Position numbers and translations under genes: made by a program
The notes under the pieces: model-generated
Told to the model about the DNA's origin: nothing
Database searches by the model: none
What the model saw: the letters and a program-made list of their open reading frames with translations, nothing else
Part shown: in pieces, positions 21,129 to 31,054 of the stretch
Numbering within the stretch: the first letter of the stretch is position 1
Layout: each line of letters starts with the position of its first letter
NCBI RefSeq assembly: GCF_001866005.1
Contig: NZ_MLQR01000004.1
Coordinates: 62,001-126,000 of the forward strand
Origin: Anaerobacillus alkalilacustris
GTDB lineage: Bacteria; Bacillota; Bacilli; Bacillales; Anaerobacillaceae
Direction of reading: 5' to 3'
Length of the DNA: 64,000 nucleotides

Positions 21129-21211
21129 TATTTTGATTGGTAGTAGTTCACTAGCATGTTTTTTGTATATAAACAAATCATATTAATGTTCGGAAAGGTG
21201 GAGGATATTCT

Positions 21212-21691
21212 TTGCGAACATTTTCTGTTCTTAATGGTTTATCCGTCATTTCTTTAGCAAATGGTGAAGAAATTGGCAAAATTATTGATTTATTGTTCTT
21301 TGAAACAAACGTCAAAGGGGTAATGGTTGATAAAAAAGGGTGGTTAAATCGTCATTTATTTGTACCAATTGAAGAAATTCATGCAATAGGTAAAGATGCA
21401 TTAACAATTAAAGATGTAGAAAGCCTACTCATTTATGATAAAAAGAAATATCCTTTCTATACACTTCATAATGGAGTAAATCATATAGGTGGTAAGCCAC
21501 TAATGACAACTGAAGGGGAAACAGTAGGCTTGGTCGAAGATGTATATTTTAATGAAAAATTGGGAAACATCGTAGGGTATGAGGTGACGGACGGTTTAAT
21601 CGCTGATATTAAAGAGGGAAAACAAGTATTAAAAACAAATTCTCCTTTAACAATTGGTGAAGAGGTTCTGATCATCGACTTAAATTGTTAA
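21212..21691 (+). CDS. PRC-barrel domain protein (YrrD-like)
   Basis: 159-aa protein with two PRC-barrel folds, about 1-70 (LSVISLANGEEIGKIIDLLF) and 85-155 (KPLMTTEGETVGLVEDVYF). PRC barrels bind RNA or protein partners; the role of YrrD is not known. The start is TTG at 21212 behind GGTGGAGG. It follows recD2 and precedes a zinc-ribbon gene by 15 bases, as in B. subtilis. Confidence 0.85.
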   Translation: MRTFSVLNGLSVISLANGEEIGKIIDLLFFETNVKGVMVDKKGWLNRHLFVPIEEIHAIGKDALTIKDVESLLIYDKKKYPFYTLHNGVNHIGGKPLMTTEGETVGLVEDVYFNEKLGNIVGYEVTDGLIADIKEGKQVLKTNSPLTIGEEVLIIDLNC

Positions 21692-21706
21692 AAGGAGGCT
21701 CTTTCC

Positions 21707-21898
21707 TTGCGGTGTCCCAATTGTAAAGGTAAAGATATCGGTAAAATTGGTACAAATCAATATTATTGTTGGCATTGTTTCATTGAGTTATCGATCGTTA
21801 ATGGCCGTTATTCACTCCACCAGGTTGAAGAGGACGGAAGTTTAAGTTCACTTGATGATCTATTTGAAGATGAAGATATGAGTGTAGAAAGTGGTTAA
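21707..21898 (+). CDS. Small zinc-ribbon protein (YrzR-like position)
   Basis: 63-aa protein with one four-cysteine zinc ribbon: CPNC near the N-terminus and CWHC about 14 residues on. The rest is acidic (SLDDLFEDEDM). Start TTG at 21707 with AAAGGAGG upstream. It is probably co-transcribed with the PRC-barrel gene. No function is known to me. Confidence 0.75.
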   Translation: MRCPNCKGKDIGKIGTNQYYCWHCFIELSIVNGRYSLHQVEEDGSLSSLDDLFEDEDMSVESG

Positions 21899-22037
21899 AT
21901 GTCCTTCGATTATCATAGCTGATAAATAGCCATTATCTGTAAACTTGTATCTTCAAAAAAACGTTCATCTAGTGTTAGAGGTTAAAGAGTTTGACCAAAG
22001 TCAAAGAAATAACACTCTAAAATTGGTGGTGAATGAA

Positions 22038-22223
22038 GTGCGAAGAACTACATTATTGGCATTAGGTATAGGTGCTGCTGCGTTCTCTATGACAGACAGA
22101 AAACGCCGTAAAAGAATGGCACGTATTATTGAACCGATTAAAAACATGGAAATGGCACAAATGATGCCGTCAAAACGTACAGTGAAAAAACTTCAAAAGC
22201 GCATGATGCGTACATTTTCGTAA
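22038..22223 (+). CDS. Small basic protein, DUF3918/YrzQ-like
   Basis: 61-aa basic protein: a short hydrophobic N-terminus (TLLALGIGAAAF), then many Arg and Lys residues ending in a helix (KKLQKRMMRTF). It resembles the tiny YrzQ/DUF3918 proteins found at this place in Bacillus. The start is GTG at 22038 with GGTGGTG seven bases upstream; a longer frame from 21945 lacks a Shine-Dalgarno site. Function unknown. Confidence 0.65.
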   Translation: MRRTTLLALGIGAAAFSMTDRKRRKRMARIIEPIKNMEMAQMMPSKRTVKKLQKRMMRTFS

Positions 22224-22346
22224 GCTAAAGGTCCTTTAGGCAAAAAACTAGACCGTTCAGTTTTGTGAGAGAAAAAGTGAATTCACAAGCTAAATAACGG
22301 AGAATTTCGCATTCAAATCCCATAATATCAACATTGTAATAAGCAT

Positions 22347-22383
22347 AAAAACCGCACAGATATAACATCTGTGCGGTTTTATC
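22347..22383 (+). terminator. Strong intrinsic terminator
   Basis: AAAACCGCACAGAT and ATCTGTGCGGTTTT are exact complements around ATAAC. The stem is symmetric and could serve both strands. The surrounding 22224-22608 holds no gene. Confidence 0.88.
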
Positions 22384-22608
22384 CTGTTTTCTTTTCCTAT
22401 TGTAACTCACTGCTAACGGACACAGTGGACCTTATTTTACCGATTTGATCAAATGAAAAGGTTCACTAGCTTCCCATCACATCTTGATCGAAATTTCTTT
22501 GCCTTATTACTAGATATTTTGCAAGCAAAAGTACTTGGTATTCCTATTATATTTTAACAGTTTTTGTTAAAGACTAGAGTAGTAAGTATAAATTTTGGGG
22601 TGTTTAAG

Positions 22609-23679
22609 ATGGATCTACTACCAATGAAATGGCTATTACGTTCAGTTAGTCTTTTAGTTATTCTCTTATGTCTTTACGTATTTTTATTACTATCTCCGAT
22701 TTGGGAGCCACTTGTAACCGTAATTATTCGAATTTTTATTCCCTTTATCATAGCTGGAGTAATTACATATTTATTGCATCCAATTGTAGAACAATTAAAA
22801 ACTATAGGGATAGCCAGACCCATATCAATCTTACTCATTTACATTGTCATTATTGTAATTTTTTCTTATTTATTATTGAAAGGAACCCCATATATTATTG
22901 AGGAGATAAAAGACTTATTAGAAAATATTCCTCATTTTGCAAATATATATCGAGAGTTAGTTAGTGATTTTTATAGACAGACTTCAATGATGCCAGAAGG
23001 TTTTAGGGCTACTGCAGAAGGCTGGTTGACTAACATTGAAACAATAGCTGCTCAAGGTCTTGTAGGAACAGTGGCAAATTTACGTGGTATAGTAGATTAC
23101 TTCTTTATGTTAATCATCATTCCATTTATTGTATTTTATTTACTAAAAGACTTTAATTTATTAGAAAAAACAACTTGGTATTTAACACCTAGAAAATGGA
23201 GAAATTCTGGGCGAGAGCTTCTAAGAAATATTAATATTTCATTAGGAAATTATATTAGAGGACAATTGTTAGTTTGTTTATCAGTAGGTTTTATCGCAAC
23301 TATTGGTTTATGGTTAGTTGGAATGCCTTATGCAGTAATTTTAGGGATTTTTATAGGAATAACGAATATAATACCATATTTTGGTCCGATTATTGGTGCG
23401 TTACCAGTAGCTATCATTGCTTTTACAGAATCTTTTCAATTAGTTATGCTAGGGTTGTTAGTAAATTTCGGTATTCAACTAATTGAAGGTAATATTCTTT
23501 CCCCTTTGATTGTTGGTAAGAGTTTACACATGCATCCAGTATTAATTATCTTTGCCTTAGTAGTAGGTGCTGAAGTTGGTGGAGTAATTGGGTTAATTAT
23601 AGCTGTGCCAATTTTAGCTATAATAAAAGTATTAATTATGCACATTCGTGAATCGTTGCAAAAAGTCAATGAAGAGTAA
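22609..23679 (+). CDS. AI-2E family transporter (YrrI-like permease)
   Basis: 356-aa membrane protein of the AI-2E/PerM family, with about eight membrane segments. The family covers putative exporters, some linked to Na+/H+ antiport. Typical are the early pair of helices (residues 10-60), a soluble middle region, PFIVFYLLKD and the C-terminal GNILSPLIVGKSLHMHP. The start is ATG at 22609 behind GGGGTG; an upstream TTG at 22564 lacks a site. It lies before alaS as yrrI does in B. subtilis. The substrate is not known. Confidence 0.87.
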   Translation: MDLLPMKWLLRSVSLLVILLCLYVFLLLSPIWEPLVTVIIRIFIPFIIAGVITYLLHPIVEQLKTIGIARPISILLIYIVIIVIFSYLLLKGTPYIIEEIKDLLENIPHFANIYRELVSDFYRQTSMMPEGFRATAEGWLTNIETIAAQGLVGTVANLRGIVDYFFMLIIIPFIVFYLLKDFNLLEKTTWYLTPRKWRNSGRELLRNINISLGNYIRGQLLVCLSVGFIATIGLWLVGMPYAVILGIFIGITNIIPYFGPIIGALPVAIIAFTESFQLVMLGLLVNFGIQLIEGNILSPLIVGKSLHMHPVLIIFALVVGAEVGGVIGLIIAVPILAIIKVLIMHIRESLQKVNEE

Positions 23680-23780
23680 TTGAAAAGATTTATCGTGTTA
23701 AAATTATCGATCTTATTTTGACTGCCAGTAAGTAAATATCATGAAAATTACCGTAGAAAAAATAAAGTGCTAAGGGTTTG

Positions 23781-23809
23781 TTGACAAAGGGATTTTCCGT
23801 ATCTATAAT
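23781..23809 (+). promoter_or_regulatory. Consensus SigA promoter of the alaS leader
   Basis: TTGACA (23781-23786), 17-bp spacer, TATAAT (23804-23809): a perfect consensus promoter. Strong constitutive initiation suits a gene controlled by leader attenuation. Confidence 0.9.
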
Positions 23810-23815
23810 GTCATT

Positions 23816-24084
23816 TATAAGTGTAAATATTGTTAACTTGATGAAGGAAAAAATTTTGTTAAAGACCATCTAACTAATGGAAACATTATGCAGAGAAGGA
23901 TTTCCATGGCTGAGAGAAATTCTAGATGAAGATTAACAAATAGCTAGTCCTGAAAGCAGGCAAAACCTGCCGGTGTAAAAACCGTTATTATTGTAAGGTG
24001 ATGAACGTTTTTAACGTTTATAACTAGGGTGGTACCGCGTGAGCTCAGCTCTCGTCCCTTTTAGGGATGGGGGCTTTTTTATAT
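23816..24084 (+). promoter_or_regulatory. T-box leader of alaS
   Basis: tRNA-sensing leader of about 270 nt. The T-box proper, AGGGTGGTACCGCG, is at 24026-24039, and the terminator stem (AGCTCTCGTCCC with GGGATGGGGGCT, then a T-run) ends near 24080. A likely specifier is GCT (Ala) at 23943-23945, followed by A; this choice is by eye. Uncharged tRNA-Ala should stabilise the antiterminator and switch alaS on. Confidence 0.93.
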
Positions 24085-24164
24085 TTTTCTTATGCAAAAT
24101 TAATATATAAGCTTAAGAAGTACATAATGCAATATGTATATATTTAATTAAGGAGGAAATATTG

Positions 24165-26801
24165 ATGAAACGATTAACTTCTGCTGAAGTAAGACAAATG
24201 TTTTTAGATTTTTTCAAAGAAAAGGGACATGCAGTTGAGCCAAGTGCTTCTTTAGTACCTCATGATGATCCGTCTTTACTATGGATTAATAGTGGCGTTG
24301 CTACATTAAAAAAATACTTTGACGGTAGAGTAATACCTGAGAACCCACGAATAACAAATGCCCAAAAATCAATTCGTACAAATGATATCGAAAATGTAGG
24401 AAAAACGGCTCGTCATCATACGTTTTTTGAAATGTTAGGTAACTTCTCAATTGGTGATTATTTTAAAAGGGAAGCTATCGAGTGGGCTTGGGAATTTTTG
24501 ACAAGCGAAAAGTGGATCGGTTTTGATCCAGAAAAACTCTCAGTTACAATTCATCCAGAAGATCATGAGGCTTTTGATATTTGGGTAAAGGAAATCGGCT
24601 TACCAGAGGAAAGAATTATTCGATTAGAAGGTAACTTTTGGGACATCGGTGAAGGACCTAGTGGGCCTAACACGGAGATTTTTTATGACCGTGGCGAAAA
24701 ATATGGAGCTGATGAAAATGACCCAGAACTTTACCCGGGTGGAGAAAATGAACGCTATTTAGAGGTTTGGAACTTAGTTTTTTCACAATTTAACCATAAT
24801 CCTGACGGTACTTATACTCCGCTTCCGAAAAAGAACATTGATACAGGAATGGGACTAGAAAGAATGGTATCAGTCATTCAAGATGTTCCAACAAACTTTG
24901 ATACTGATTTATTTGTTCCAATTATAAAAGTAACAGAAGAAATTTCAGGAGTTTCTTACGGAGGGGATAAAGAAATTGATGTTTCATTTAAAGTAATTGC
25001 AGATCATGTACGTACAGTAAGTTTTGCAATTTCTGATGGAGCATTGCCTTCAAATGAAGGGCGAGGGTATGTACTACGTCGTCTAATTCGTAGAGCGGTT
25101 CGATATGCGAAATTAATTAACATTGATCGACCATTTATGTATGAACTTGTTCCAGTTGTTGGAGAAGTTATGGTAGATTTCTACCCAGAAGTAAAAGATA
25201 AAACTGAATTTGTACAAAAAGTAATTAAAAATGAAGAAGAACGTTTCCATGAAACATTAAACGAAGGTTTAACTATTTTATCGAAAATCATTGAACAAGC
25301 GAAATCATCAAAAGAAGAAACGATTTCAGGTGTCGACGTATTCCGTTTATATGATACGTATGGCTTCCCAGTAGACTTAACAGAGGAGTATGTAGTTGAA
25401 GCGGGACTTTCAATTGATCGTGATGGTTTTGAAGTAGAAATGGAAAAGCAAAGAGAAAGAGCTAGGTCAGCTCGTCAATCTGAATCATCAATGCAATCAC
25501 AGGATCGTGTTTTAGGTGAACTTACAGTTACCAGTAAATTTGTAGGTTATGATAATCTCTCTTGTGATTCAACTATTAATGCAATAATCAAGGAAGCAGA
25601 ACTTGTAGAAGAAGCTACAAATGGAGAGGTAGTAAAGGTAATCGTTGATCAAACTCCATTTTACGCCGAAAGTGGTGGGCAAGTTTCAGATAAAGGAACA
25701 ATGAAAGCCGATGGTGTTCATATCGAGGTTGAAGATGTACAAAAAGCTCCTAACGGACAAAATATTCACACAGTTCGAATTGTTGAAGGGGTAATAAAAA
25801 GTGGTATGTCAGTAACGTCAACTGTTGAAGAGACAGAACGCAATGGAATTGTAAAAAACCATACTGCAACACATATTCTACATCGAGCACTTAAAGATAC
25901 TCTCGGAGAGCATGTTAACCAAGCTGGTTCTTTAGTTTCTGAAAATCGATTGCGCTTTGATTTTTCACATTTTGGTCAAGTAACTACCGAAGAAGTAACA
26001 AAAATTGAAGCTATTGTTAATGAAAAAATTTGGGATGCAATTAGCGTGAATATTTCTAATAAGAAGATTGATGAAGCAAAGGCAATGGGGGCAATGGCAC
26101 TTTTCGGCGAAAAGTATGGAGACGTTGTACGAGTTGTACAAGTTGGAGACTATAGTCTTGAGCTATGTGGTGGTTGTCACGTGAAAAATACAGCTGAAAT
26201 TGGTCTTTTCAAAATTGTATCAGAATCTGGCATAGGTGCCGGAATCCGACGTATTGAAGCTGTAACTGGTAAAGGCGCATATGAACATATGAACAGCCAA
26301 GTAGATATAGTGAAAGATGCAGCAAATCTTCTTAAGTCGAATATGAAAGATGTGCCTGAGAAGGTGAAACAATTACAAACCCAAATACGAAAATTGCAGC
26401 GCGAAAATGAATCGTTGGCAGCGAAGTTAGGAAATATTGAAGCAGGCGGTTTAGTAGATGATGTACTGAAGGTAAATGAAATTTCCGTTATTGCTAAACA
26501 AGTAAATGTAGCAGATATGGATAGTATTCGTGGGTTAGTAGATAATTTGAAAAATAAATTAGGTTCAGGTATTGTTGTGTTAGGTGCTGTCAATAATGAA
26601 AAAGTAAACATTGTTGCGGGCGTAACCAACGACTTAGTTAAAAAGGGTTATCATGCTGGTAAAATTGTCAAAGAAGTAGCTACTCGTTGTGGTGGTGGCG
26701 GTGGTGGTCGTCCTGATATGGCCCAAGCTGGAGGGAAGAATCCAGCTGAATTACAGTCAGCATTGGAATTTGTTCCAGAATTTCTTAAAACAATTTCCTA
26801 A
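24165..26801 (+). CDS. alaS: Alanyl-tRNA synthetase
   Basis: Alanyl-tRNA synthetase, 878 aa, the same length as in B. subtilis. The class II catalytic core is at the N-terminus ([36 protein letters not shown]). The editing domain has NHTATHILH and the distal zinc site CGGCHVKNT. The C-Ala domain ends with the glycine-rich [16 protein letters not shown]. The start is ATG at 24165, eight bases after AGGAGG; a TTG one codon earlier is unlikely. Controlled by the T-box upstream. Confidence 0.97.
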   Translation: MKRLTSAEVRQMFLDFFKEKGHAVEPSASLVPHDDPSLLWINSGVATLKKYFDGRVIPENPRITNAQKSIRTNDIENVGKTARHHTFFEMLGNFSIGDYFKREAIEWAWEFLTSEKWIGFDPEKLSVTIHPEDHEAFDIWVKEIGLPEERIIRLEGNFWDIGEGPSGPNTEIFYDRGEKYGADENDPELYPGGENERYLEVWNLVFSQFNHNPDGTYTPLPKKNIDTGMGLERMVSVIQDVPTNFDTDLFVPIIKVTEEISGVSYGGDKEIDVSFKVIADHVRTVSFAISDGALPSNEGRGYVLRRLIRRAVRYAKLINIDRPFMYELVPVVGEVMVDFYPEVKDKTEFVQKVIKNEEERFHETLNEGLTILSKIIEQAKSSKEETISGVDVFRLYDTYGFPVDLTEEYVVEAGLSIDRDGFEVEMEKQRERARSARQSESSMQSQDRVLGELTVTSKFVGYDNLSCDSTINAIIKEAELVEEATNGEVVKVIVDQTPFYAESGGQVSDKGTMKADGVHIEVEDVQKAPNGQNIHTVRIVEGVIKSGMSVTSTVEETERNGIVKNHTATHILHRALKDTLGEHVNQAGSLVSENRLRFDFSHFGQVTTEEVTKIEAIVNEKIWDAISVNISNKKIDEAKAMGAMALFGEKYGDVVRVVQVGDYSLELCGGCHVKNTAEIGLFKIVSESGIGAGIRRIEAVTGKGAYEHMNSQVDIVKDAANLLKSNMKDVPEKVKQLQTQIRKLQRENESLAAKLGNIEAGGLVDDVLKVNEISVIAKQVNVADMDSIRGLVDNLKNKLGSGIVVLGAVNNEKVNIVAGVTNDLVKKGYHAGKIVKEVATRCGGGGGGRPDMAQAGGKNPAELQSALEFVPEFLKTIS

Positions 26802-26911
26802 ATAATTCATGTTAGTGTACAATACAGTTATATGAAAAAATTTGTCCAAATTTGTTGGAAGATAATGGACATGAATAATCAATGTGCATTGTAGGAAAAG
26901 AGGTGTTTGTG

Positions 26912-27178
26912 ATGAGTTCAATGGATAATACGATGAAATTTAACTTCCAAGATGACTCAGTAGATACGAATGTTCAAGAAGTACTACTTACTGTCTATGA
27001 AGCGTTGGATGAGAAAGGATATAATCCGATTAATCAAATTGTTGGATATTTATTATCAGGTGATCCAGCATATATTCCAAGGCATAAAGATGCAAGATCA
27101 CTAATTCGTAAGCTTGAAAGAGATGAATTAATAGAAGAATTAGTAAAATCGTATTTATCACAGCACCAAGAGGAGTAA
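26912..27178 (+). CDS. IreB-family regulatory phosphoprotein (DUF965, YrzL)
   Basis: 88-aa protein of the IreB/DUF965 family. In Enterococcus, IreB is a small substrate of the IreK Ser/Thr kinase that affects cephalosporin tolerance; the Bacillus role is less clear. The family signature [19 protein letters not shown] is present, with YIPRHKDAR after it. The start is ATG at 26912 behind AGAGGTG. The next gene begins one base after the stop, and the yrzL-yrrK-yrzB order is the usual one behind alaS. Confidence 0.92.
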   Translation: MSSMDNTMKFNFQDDSVDTNVQEVLLTVYEALDEKGYNPINQIVGYLLSGDPAYIPRHKDARSLIRKLERDELIEELVKSYLSQHQEE

Positions 27179-27179
27179 T

Positions 27180-27599
27180 ATGAGAACATTAGGTCTAGAT
27201 GTAGGAACAAAAACAATAGGAGTTGCAGCAAGTGATGAACTAGGTTGGACAGCCCAAGGGATTGAAACGATTAGAAGAGATCAGGATGATCCAGAAAAAG
27301 ATTGGGAGAAGCTTAAAGGGTTAATCTCAGAACTGGATATAAACAAAATAGTCGTAGGCTTACCTAAAAATATGAATGGTACAATTGGTCCAAGTGGAGA
27401 AGCTTGCAAAGCTTTTTCAGAAGAAGCTAAATTCCGATTTAATTTACCTGTTATTTTATGGGATGAACGTTTAACAACAGTGGCAGCTGAAAGAATGCTT
27501 ATTGCTGCTGACATGTCTCGTAAAAAAAGAAAAAAAGTTATAGATAAAATGGCAGCAGTCATGATTTTACAAGGGTATTTAGATTCGGTATTAAAATAA
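27180..27599 (+). CDS. YqgF/RuvX family putative pre-16S rRNA nuclease (YrrK)
   Basis: 139-aa RNase H-fold protein. Family members are linked to 16S rRNA 5' maturation (YqgF) or Holliday-junction cutting (RuvX). The N-terminal acidic motif [12 protein letters not shown] and the later [12 protein letters not shown] and [12 protein letters not shown] supply the expected catalytic acids. ATG at 27180 follows AAGAGGAG. It is tightly coupled to the DUF965 gene. Confidence 0.92.
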   Translation: MRTLGLDVGTKTIGVAASDELGWTAQGIETIRRDQDDPEKDWEKLKGLISELDINKIVVGLPKNMNGTIGPSGEACKAFSEEAKFRFNLPVILWDERLTTVAAERMLIAADMSRKKRKKVIDKMAAVMILQGYLDSVLK

Positions 27600-27679
27600 G
27601 TGTATGTTAGCAATAGTATTGCAGATATTATATCTATGTCATTACACTGATTAGATAAAAAATTAATGAGGTGTTATTT

Positions 27680-27970
27680 GTGGAAAAAGCAGAAAGAGAA
27701 AGAATTATTATTCCTGATGAAAATGGAGACGAGCATTTATTTGAAGTGTTATTCACATTCGACGTGGAAGAAACCGGCAAATCTTATATGGTATTAATTG
27801 CAGCCGGAGACGAAGAAAACGATGAAGAAGAGGTTGAGGTTCATGCTTTCCGTTACGAAGAAAAAGGTGACGGAGACGATGATCTATCACTTCATCCAAT
27901 CGAAACTGATGAAGAATGGGATATGGTTGAGGAGATGCTTAACACATTCTCTGAAGGAGAAGAAGAGTAA
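27680..27970 (+). CDS. DUF1292 protein (YrzB)
   Basis: 96-aa highly acidic cytoplasmic protein. The family features are IIIPDENGDEHLFEVLFTF near the start and the C-terminal IETDEEWDMVEEMLNTF. The start is GTG at 27680, six bases after GAGGTG. It completes the alaS-yrzL-yrrK-yrzB order. Its function is not established. Confidence 0.88.
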   Translation: MEKAERERIIIPDENGDEHLFEVLFTFDVEETGKSYMVLIAAGDEENDEEEVEVHAFRYEEKGDGDDDLSLHPIETDEEWDMVEEMLNTFSEGEEE

Positions 27971-27980
27971 TAACTAACTT

Positions 27981-28021
27981 AAAGGACGGAACTCTCTTTA
28001 CTGAGTCCTGTCCTTTTTTTG
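27981..28021 (+). terminator. Terminator after yrzB
   Basis: AAAGGAC and GTCCTTT arms, with inner ACTC/GAGT pairing, followed by a T-run. Confidence 0.82.
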
Positions 28022-28025
28022 TATA

Positions 28026-28370
28026 ATCAGAATTTATAAATTTCTAACTTGGAAACTGTCTAGCGGAAGCAGCCTACGAGCGGTTACTTCATTCAAGTTT
28101 CTGAGTTCAATGCCTTCCTGGATTACTTCTTGAAGATGCTCCATGCTACTTTGCTCCTGCGGTTACTCGTCGCACAAAACACTGCTTCGAGGAAGCCTAC
28201 TTCAAAGCTATGCTAGAAGACGCAGAAGCACGCGGAAGCCAAAGAGCGGCTTCTGTCAAAGGCCGCCCCAGTGAAGCTACTACTTAGATTACTACGAAGT
28301 GGTTTTGCAACGAGCATACGGAGTGGCACAGGAGCAGCTGCTCGTGACCAAGGCGCTTGCGCTTTTCTTG
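28026..28370 (+). repeat. Modular intergenic repeat, copy 4
   Basis: Starts AATCAGAATTTATAAATTTC right after the yrzB terminator and ends GGCGCTTGCGCTTTTCTT. It carries the second right-half type (AAAGAGCGGCTTCTG, GGCCGCCCCAGTGAAGC, GAGTGGCACAGGAGCAGC). Confidence 0.85.
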
Positions 28371-28390
28371 TTCAAAGAAAGTGAAAGTAT

Positions 28391-28535
28391 AAAATTTTGA
28401 AGCTAGAAAGCTTCCCTCGCCTCGTCGATAAGTCGAGAGCGAAGGTATATCGTCTGTTCGTCGCATAAACATTGCTTTAAGGAGTGTTGTAGGAGAAGTT
28501 GCTTATGAGACTAAGCGTTTGGATTTTTCTTAATA
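28391..28535 (+). repeat. Worn copy of the modular repeat, next to copy 4
   Basis: Starts AATTTTGAAGCTAGAAAGCT, the same lead-in as copy 5 (29978), and keeps GTTCGTCGCATAAACATTGC and TTTAAGGAG-like pieces. Much is lost. The remaining bases to mltG (28714) show only an A/T-rich promoter-like segment with TATAAT at 28629. Confidence 0.5.
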
Positions 28536-28714
28536 TGATAGGCTAGTCGAATTTTACATATAGGTTTGAGTGGATTGAATTCCCACAACAATATTCTACA
28601 TTTTTAATGATATTTTGTAGAAATATAGTATAATAGGGGTATTGTTTGTATGAATATGTAATGAAAAAATAAAAGAAATACCCTCTATTAGTGGGTTTTG
28701 AGGGGGAAAAATGG

Positions 28715-29842
28715 ATGGAGAAAGAAGAAAAAAAGAAACAAAAGCTCGAGATAAAAAGAAAAAAATTACAAGAACGTCAAGAAGAAGCGAGCATTGTTCG
28801 TAAAATTGTTTTAGCGTGTTTATTATTCATTATAATTGCTTTGGGTATTGCAGGGACATCGGCATATTATTATGTGAAATCAAGTTTAGGACCAATGGAT
28901 GAAACTGATGAGGAAATGATTGATATTCATATTCCTATTGGCTCCACTAGTACTCGAATTGGAAATATTCTAGAAGAAAATGGACTTATCAATAATTCTA
29001 GCTTTTTCCGGTACTATATTCGTTATAGAAATGAAAGTGGATTTCAAGCTGGAGATTACCAATTATCTAAATCTATGACTATGGATGAAATTATCGTTGC
29101 TTTAAAAGAAGGAACATTACTTCAAGACTACGCTGTGAGTTTTACTATTCCTGAAGGAAGATGGTTGGAGAATATCTTAAAAACCATCTCTGAAAATACG
29201 AATCATGAATTGAAGGATTTAGAGGAAAAAGTAAAAGATGAACAATATCTTAAAGAGTTAATTAATCGCTATACAGTTTTAACTGAAGATATTATAAACG
29301 AAGAGATACGTTGGCCACTAGAAGGTTATTTATTTCCAGCAAGGTATGACTTTGTTGAAGAAAATCCTTCGATAGAAACTATAATTGAATCGATGTTAAC
29401 AAGGACAGAGCAAGTAGTAGGTCGCTATTTTGACGATTTAGAGGATAGTGAATATACAACACACGAAATATTGACTCTGGCTTCAATTATAGAAGGTGAA
29501 GCTCAAAAGAGTGAGGACCGTTATAAAATTTCAGGTGTATTATATAATCGACTGAATCAGAATATGCGTTTAGAGGTTGACCCAACTGTTGCATATGCTC
29601 ATGGTGAGCATTTATCAAGAACGTTATATGCTCATTTGGAAATTAACTCACCGTATAATACGTATCGTATCACAGGAATTCCAGTAGGACCTATTAATAA
29701 TCCTGGTGAAGCTTCAATTAAAGCTGCTCTACAACCAGCAGAGCACAATGACCTTTTCTTTTATGCGACAAACGAAGGTAATGTGATTTACTCTGAAACA
29801 TTCCAGCAACATCAAGAAGTACTAAGAGAGTATCGTGACTAG
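28715..29842 (+). CDS. mltG: Endolytic murein transglycosylase MltG (YrrL)
   Basis: Membrane-anchored lytic transglycosylase, 375 aa, thought to release new glycan strands during elongation. A lysine-rich cytoplasmic start and coiled region (about 1-35) lead to one membrane helix (about 38-60). The extracellular part has a LysM-like region (IPIGSTSTRIGNILEENGLI) and the YceG core with the catalytic Glu in LASIIEGEAQ, then EVDPTVAYAHG and YNTYRITGIPVGPINNPG. The start is ATG at 28715, eight bases after GAGGGGG. Confidence 0.93.
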   Translation: MEKEEKKKQKLEIKRKKLQERQEEASIVRKIVLACLLFIIIALGIAGTSAYYYVKSSLGPMDETDEEMIDIHIPIGSTSTRIGNILEENGLINNSSFFRYYIRYRNESGFQAGDYQLSKSMTMDEIIVALKEGTLLQDYAVSFTIPEGRWLENILKTISENTNHELKDLEEKVKDEQYLKELINRYTVLTEDIINEEIRWPLEGYLFPARYDFVEENPSIETIIESMLTRTEQVVGRYFDDLEDSEYTTHEILTLASIIEGEAQKSEDRYKISGVLYNRLNQNMRLEVDPTVAYAHGEHLSRTLYAHLEINSPYNTYRITGIPVGPINNPGEASIKAALQPAEHNDLFFYATNEGNVIYSETFQQHQEVLREYRD

Positions 29843-29977
29843 TGTTTGATAGAAAACTTTATAATACAACATGCATTATACGTAGATATTTTGGCTAAGC
29901 TTTAATAAAGATATTTGTAATCATTACCTGGAGGGATATCTACTCCGTTTTCTCTTTTTTACAATGTAAGAAAGGCT

Positions 29978-30225
29978 AATATTTTGAAGCTAGAAAGCTG
30001 TCTAGCGCAAGCAGCCTACGAGTTCGGGCACTTCAGTCAAGTTTCGAACTTCAATTACTGCTTGAGATCCTTCGTCGATTAACTTCATGCAGCTTGGCTT
30101 CGAGGAAGCTTGCTACGAAGCTATGCTAGAAGACGCTAAAAGCACGTAAACGTAAGAAGCCAAAGAGCGGCTTAAAGGCCTTCCAGTGCCTTTCGCTCGT
30201 GACCAAGGCGCTTGCGCTTTTCTTG
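29978..30225 (+). repeat. Modular intergenic repeat, copy 5
   Basis: Starts AATATTTTGAAGCTAGAAAG, then CTGTCTAGCGCAAGCAGCC, and ends GGCGCTTGCGCTTTTCTT. Shorter than other copies. It lies about 135 bases after mltG; no strong terminator precedes it, but a T-rich run (CTCTTTTTT) is close. Confidence 0.8.
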
Positions 30226-30402
30226 AGAGAGTGTGATATATTCGCATTCTCTTTCTCTTTATGCTAAAATAAATCGTTCTTTTTAATACCTACCTTTTAC
30301 TATCATTAATCTATCTACTAGAAGATTTTTATTTTATTGAAACATTTTTTAGTTTATAGCACTATTTCAATAGTATAACTTTTTAATAAAGGAGGCTTTA
30401 TT

Positions 30403-31041
30403 ATGGTCTCAGATCAAATAAATCATTATATCAGTTCATTAATTAAATCTAGAAACCCGCTATTAGCAGAAATGGAAGAATACGCACGTATCCATGATGT
30501 ACCGATTATGGATATTATTAGTATGGAAGCAATGTTACAAATACTTTCTTTGGCTGGTACAACAAAAGTTCTTGAAATTGGAACGGCTATTGGATATTCA
30601 GCCATGAGAATGGCTGAAAGACTCCCAGATTGTGAAATAGTTTCGGTTGAAAGAGACAAAACTAGATATGAGATAGCCAAGGAATATGTTAGTATGTCGG
30701 ACTTAGAAAATCGCATAACTCTAATTCATGGAGACGCATTAGAAACGGTTGATCAAATTAGAGCATTACATTCATTTGATTGTTTGTTTATTGATGCTGC
30801 TAAAGGACAATATAAACGCTTTTTTGAATTGTATAGTCCCCTTGTTGAAAAAGGTGGACTAATTATTAGTGATAATGTTCTATTTAAAGGGATTGTTGCA
30901 AGTGAAGGTAAGGTAGCCAAAGGCCTAAGAACGATGGTAGTCAATTTACGTTCATACAATGAAATGTTAATGTCAAATGAGCAATATGATACAACAATCT
31001 ATCCAATTGGGGATGGAATTGCCATTAGCAAGAAAAAATAG
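30403..31041 (+). CDS. trmR: tRNA 5-hydroxyuridine methyltransferase (TrmR/YrrM)
   Basis: 212-aa SAM-dependent O-methyltransferase of the COMT-like family. In B. subtilis, YrrM (TrmR) methylates 5-hydroxyuridine at wobble position 34 to 5-methoxyuridine. Motif I VLEIGTAIGYSAMRMA, the acidic VSVERD and the metal-site segment CLFIDAAKGQYKRFFE and IISDNVLF are present. ATG at 30403 follows AAGGAGG. It heads the cluster with the two U32-family genes that make the hydroxyuridine. Confidence 0.92.
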   Translation: MVSDQINHYISSLIKSRNPLLAEMEEYARIHDVPIMDIISMEAMLQILSLAGTTKVLEIGTAIGYSAMRMAERLPDCEIVSVERDKTRYEIAKEYVSMSDLENRITLIHGDALETVDQIRALHSFDCLFIDAAKGQYKRFFELYSPLVEKGGLIISDNVLFKGIVASEGKVAKGLRTMVVNLRSYNEMLMSNEQYDTTIYPIGDGIAISKKK

Positions 31042-31054
31042 GTGGTGACTAATA

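Noticed and set aside
26177-26629. 150-codon minus-strand frame inside alaS
   Set aside because: Antisense shadow with no start signal.
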